Below, in pieces: positions 33,351-36,120 of a stretch of 36,120 nt of DNA (positions within the stretch are counted from its first letter, which is position 1; the number at the start of each line of letters is the position of its first letter). Source of the stretch: Clostridiaceae bacterium HSG29 (GTDB taxonomy: Bacteria; Bacillota; Clostridia; Peptostreptococcales; Acidaminobacteraceae); contig JAUCFZ010000009.1 in NCBI GenBank assembly GCA_030377915.1, positions 1-36,120 on the forward strand, written 5' to 3'. The position numbers were made by a program, and so were the translations under genes. The notes under the pieces were generated by a model, which was given only the letters and a program-made list of their open reading frames with translations, was not told the origin of the DNA and searched no databases.

Positions 33351-35597
33351 ATGAAATCTAATAAAATAGTTAAAGATACACTAATACTTGAAAGTATGGA
33401 TGATGGTTGCATAGTTATTAATATATTAGGAGAAATAGATTTTATAAATAATGCTGCCAAGAAAATATTTAAAGTGAATGATGTAATTTCTAAGAATATT
33501 AGTGAAGTTATTTTTTTAAGAAATAAAATTACAGGTGAAAATATTGATTTATCAATAATTTATAGAAATGAGAAATATAAAAGTTTTGGTTTGGAAAAAG
33601 ATACAATTGTTATTGATAGTATAAAAAATGAAAAGTATATTTCTGCAACTATTTCATCAATTTTAAATGATATGAATAGTATTATTGGATATGTAATAAT
33701 TTTTGGGGATGTAGATAGATTTGTTAAAACAGATAATAAAATAAAGAAGGAAAAAGACTTTCTTTTAGGAATATTAGATAATATTCCAACAATGTTATGG
33801 AAGAAAGATATTAATCATTATTTTGAATATTTTAATGAAAAAACAAAAGAAGAATTTAAAATAAATGAACCACCGGAAAAATTAAAAAAATTTTCTAAAA
33901 AAGTTTTTGTTAATCAAAAAGAGCTTTATAATAAATATTTATTAAACTATGAAAAAAGAAAAACATTTGATTTTGAATTAAATAGTATAATTAATGATGG
34001 AATTAAAAAATTTTATTATGGAAAAGCAGCACCATATTATAATTCAGAAAATATTTTTGATGGTTATATTGGAAGATTAGATGATTTAACTGAAAGAAAA
34101 ATTATTGAAAAAAAATTAATTTGTAATAATGAAAAATATTATAAATTATTAATGAATTTAGGGAAAGGTTTTTATTATGGAAAAGTAATTTATAATAAAA
34201 ATCATGAAATAATAAATATGTATATAGATGAAGTAAATGATATGGTTTCTGAGATTTTTGGCGATAAAAACGAATTATTTAAAGGGAAGCTATTATTTAA
34301 TGATATAAATAATAAAAATATTTCAGATGAAGAATTCATAAATATTATGGAAGAAATAATAAATAGCGAAAAAACTGTAAGAAAAGAATATTATATTGAA
34401 AGAATAGATAAATGGTTATCATTTTTCTTTTATAGTCCAATTATAGATCATATTGGAGCTATTATTACAGATATAGATTTTGAAAAAAAAGCTAGAATTA
34501 AATTACAAATTGCTAAAACTAAAGCTGAATCAGCAAATAAAGCAAAAGGTGAATTTTTAGCAAATATGAGTCATGAAATTAGAACGCCGTTAAATGGAAT
34601 TTCAGGGATGATTGATTTAACGTTAAGAACTAGTTTAAATGAAGAGCAAACTAATAATTTAAAAGTTGCTAAAACATGTGTTAATTCGCTTTTAAATATT
34701 ATAGGTGATATTTTAGATTTTTCTAAATTAGAAGTTGGCAAAATTTCTTTTAACTATGAAAAATTTAATATTAGAGATTTTATTAATGATATGGAGAAAA
34801 GATATAGGTTTCAAATTGAAGCAAAAAAAATTACTTTTTTATTGAATATTGATACCTTATTACCAAAGTATTTTTATGGAGATAAAAATAGAATTAGACA
34901 AGTACTTTCTAATTTATTAGAAAATGCTATAAAATTTACTAAAAAAGGAAAGATTCTTTTAATTGTAAGAAGAAGTAAAAATTTTGAAAATAATCATATA
35001 ATCATATTTAATGTTATTGATAGTGGAATTGGAATTTCTGAGAGTAATCAAAATAAAATATTTGAAGTTTTCTATCAATTAGATGGCGCACTTGCAAGAA
35101 CGCATGATGGAAATGGATTAGGGCTTGCAATATCAAAACAATTAATTGAAATGATGGGTGGAAGAATAAGTGTTAGAAGTGAGATAAATAAAGGAAGTAA
35201 TTTTGAAATAGTTTTACCATTTGCTAGAGAAATTTTAAAAGATAAATTAATAGTTGATAAAATTGATTATTTAAAATATACAAATAATATAATTGAATCA
35301 GATATTGAAGTATTAGAAGAAAAATATTCAGTTAATTTTATAGAAAAAGAATTAAAATATTTAAAAGAATCAATTGAGTTAGAGAATTATGAATTAATTG
35401 AAATATTAACTTTTGAATTGAAAAATTACTTTTTAAAATATGATATGGATGAATTGAAAAAACTTATATTTAAAATTCAATTAGCAGCTAGAAGGTTAGA
35501 TATAATTGAAATGAAAAAAAATTATATTATTTTAGAAAAAAAATTTGAAGTATATGAAAAAAATAATTTTATTATTTCAGAGGAGGAAAAAAGTTGA
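33351..35597 (+). CDS. Soluble PAS-containing sensor histidine kinase
   Basis: A 748-residue kinase without membrane segments. Three PAS-like regions span roughly 10-115, 140-250 and 265-380 (the second contains [19 protein letters not shown]). HisKA has His408 ([19 protein letters not shown]). The ATPase domain has [18 protein letters not shown] and [13 protein letters not shown]. No receiver follows; instead there is a helical, histidine-free tail of about 90 residues, homologous to the tail of the hybrid kinase at 28754. ATG 33351 is chosen because GGAGG lies at 33338-33342. The stop overlaps the next gene's TTG start by four bases, so kinase and receiver are translationally coupled. Confidence 0.92.
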   Translation: MKSNKIVKDTLILESMDDGCIVINILGEIDFINNAAKKIFKVNDVISKNISEVIFLRNKITGENIDLSIIYRNEKYKSFGLEKDTIVIDSIKNEKYISATISSILNDMNSIIGYVIIFGDVDRFVKTDNKIKKEKDFLLGILDNIPTMLWKKDINHYFEYFNEKTKEEFKINEPPEKLKKFSKKVFVNQKELYNKYLLNYEKRKTFDFELNSIINDGIKKFYYGKAAPYYNSENIFDGYIGRLDDLTERKIIEKKLICNNEKYYKLLMNLGKGFYYGKVIYNKNHEIINMYIDEVNDMVSEIFGDKNELFKGKLLFNDINNKNISDEEFINIMEEIINSEKTVRKEYYIERIDKWLSFFFYSPIIDHIGAIITDIDFEKKARIKLQIAKTKAESANKAKGEFLANMSHEIRTPLNGISGMIDLTLRTSLNEEQTNNLKVAKTCVNSLLNIIGDILDFSKLEVGKISFNYEKFNIRDFINDMEKRYRFQIEAKKITFLLNIDTLLPKYFYGDKNRIRQVLSNLLENAIKFTKKGKILLIVRRSKNFENNHIIIFNVIDSGIGISESNQNKIFEVFYQLDGALARTHDGNGLGLAISKQLIEMMGGRISVRSEINKGSNFEIVLPFAREILKDKLIVDKIDYLKYTNNIIESDIEVLEEKYSVNFIEKELKYLKESIELENYELIEILTFELKNYFLKYDMDELKKLIFKIQLAARRLDIIEMKKNYIILEKKFEVYEKNNFIISEEEKS

Positions 35598-35989
35598 AAA
35601 TATTAATAGTTGAAGATGATAAAGTAAGTCAACGAATTTTATTTAAAATTTTGAGTGACTATGGCAAGTGCGATTTAGTAAATGATGGAGTAGAAGCGAT
35701 TGATGCATATTTAATGGCATTTGATGATAATGAACTATATGATTTAATTTCTTTAGATATAATGATGCCTAAAATAGATGGAGTAGAAATATTAAGTAAA
35801 ATACGTGACTTTGAGAAGAAAAATAAAATTAAAGAAAATAAGAAAGCAAAAATTATTATGGTAAGTGCACTTGCTGAAACTAATTTTGTTAAATTGGCAT
35901 TTGAAAACGGATGTGATTCTTATATTTCAAAACCAATCGATATCGATAAACTAATTGAAAATTTAAAACAACTGGAGGTAATTAAATAG
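35594..35989 (+). CDS. Single-domain response regulator (receiver only)
   Basis: A 131-residue stand-alone receiver, paralogous to the one at 31660. It has Glu7-Asp8-Asp9, phospho-acceptor Asp55 ([15 protein letters not shown]), Ser in MVSALA and the conserved Lys in YISKPID. It starts at TTG 35594 within TTGA, overlapping the kinase stop, with AGGAGG (35581-35586) seven bases upstream. No DNA-binding or enzymatic output domain is attached, so it probably acts through protein contact or phosphate transfer. Confidence 0.92.
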   Translation: MKILIVEDDKVSQRILFKILSDYGKCDLVNDGVEAIDAYLMAFDDNELYDLISLDIMMPKIDGVEILSKIRDFEKKNKIKENKKAKIIMVSALAETNFVKLAFENGCDSYISKPIDIDKLIENLKQLEVIK

Positions 35990-36003
35990 ATTCGGAAGAT
36001 TTA

Positions 36004-36012
36004 TGTTATAAT
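36004..36012 (+). promoter_or_regulatory. Extended -10 promoter at the right edge
   Basis: TGTTATAAT at 36004-36012, identical to the element before the ykvA-like gene. The -35 region is poor. Confidence 0.45.
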
Positions 36013-36019
36013 AAATTGA

Positions 36020-36120
36020 ATGTGGAAGTATAAAATATAGTAACAACAAAGAATCAGAAAGTCAGGGATTTAAATCCTTTGAATAAATCGAGAACGGAAG
36101 AGTAATAATTGTTGATATAA
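36020..36120 (+). other. Unidentified structured leader, possibly the start of a T-box
   Basis: About 100 bases with no ORF after a promoter-like element. GGATTTAAATCC near 36065-36076 can fold back on itself, and AACGGAAGAGTAATAATTGTTG at the end resembles the 5' part of clostridial T-box leaders before Stem I. The diagnostic T-box core would lie outside the window, so the identity is open. Confidence 0.25.

Noticed and set aside
1-36120. CRISPR arrays, tRNA or ribosomal RNA genes
   Set aside because: No regularly spaced direct repeats, tRNA cloverleaf signatures or rRNA sequence were recognised; the only clear structural RNA gene is rnpB.
1-36120. Alternative genetic code (TGA as tryptophan) suggested by the extreme AT content
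   Set aside because: TGA ends cheB (21945-21947), the receiver at 31660 and the kinase at 33351 at natural family lengths, so TGA is a stop.

Overview
The window is a very AT-rich stretch of a low-GC Gram-positive (Firmicutes) chromosome, most like a clostridial or tissierellial lineage. This rests on the housekeeping gene order (mtaB, HIT, yqeY, phoH, ybeY, cdd, era, recO, glyS, ppsR, ppdK, dgt, dnaG, rpoD, trmK, nif3), a glycyl T-box, a dimeric-type GlyRS, strong AGGAGG-type ribosome sites and frequent TTG/GTG starts. TGA is used as a stop codon, so the code is standard. The species cannot be named from this sequence alone.

Region 1 (1-19124, + strand) is a compact core of translation, RNA maturation, DNA replication and central carbon genes. 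It runs from the 3' part of mtaB to nif3 and is cut into transcription units by clear hairpin terminators after yqeY, ppdK, rpoD and nif3 and by the T-box before glyS. Pyruvate phosphate dikinase and its regulatory kinase/phosphorylase sit side by side. rpsU, the HD-family pgpH, dgkA and the sporulation genes yqfC/yqfD, often found in this neighbourhood in relatives, are not here; a DUF3048 lipoprotein gene and mgtE are present instead.

Region 2 (19125-20595) holds a DUF1097 membrane protein on the minus strand, the RNase P RNA gene (rnpB) with its own promoter and terminator, and a small YkvA/DUF1232 protein with a 9-bp repeat at its 3' end.

Region 3 (20596-32140) is a signalling cluster: cheB, cheY, cheA, cheW, a 925-residue chemoreceptor, cheR, a cytosolic four-PAS hybrid histidine kinase and a single-domain response regulator. 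The receptor has essentially no extracellular domain. It carries a 672-bp in-frame tandem duplication of a HAMP-like plus PAS unit, each copy with a four-cysteine cluster, which suggests cytosolic redox or metal sensing (inference). A TTG-started micro-ORF overlaps the cheA start, which has no ribosome site of its own.

Region 4 (32141-36120) has an AT-rich intergenic stretch with a 27-bp perfect inverted repeat. It is followed by a TetR-family regulator and a second soluble histidine kinase plus single-domain receiver that are paralogous to the kinase/receiver pair at the end of region 3. Both kinases end in a homologous helical tail that looks like a histidine phosphotransfer domain without the histidine. 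The window closes in a promoter and an unidentified leader that may be the start of a T-box.
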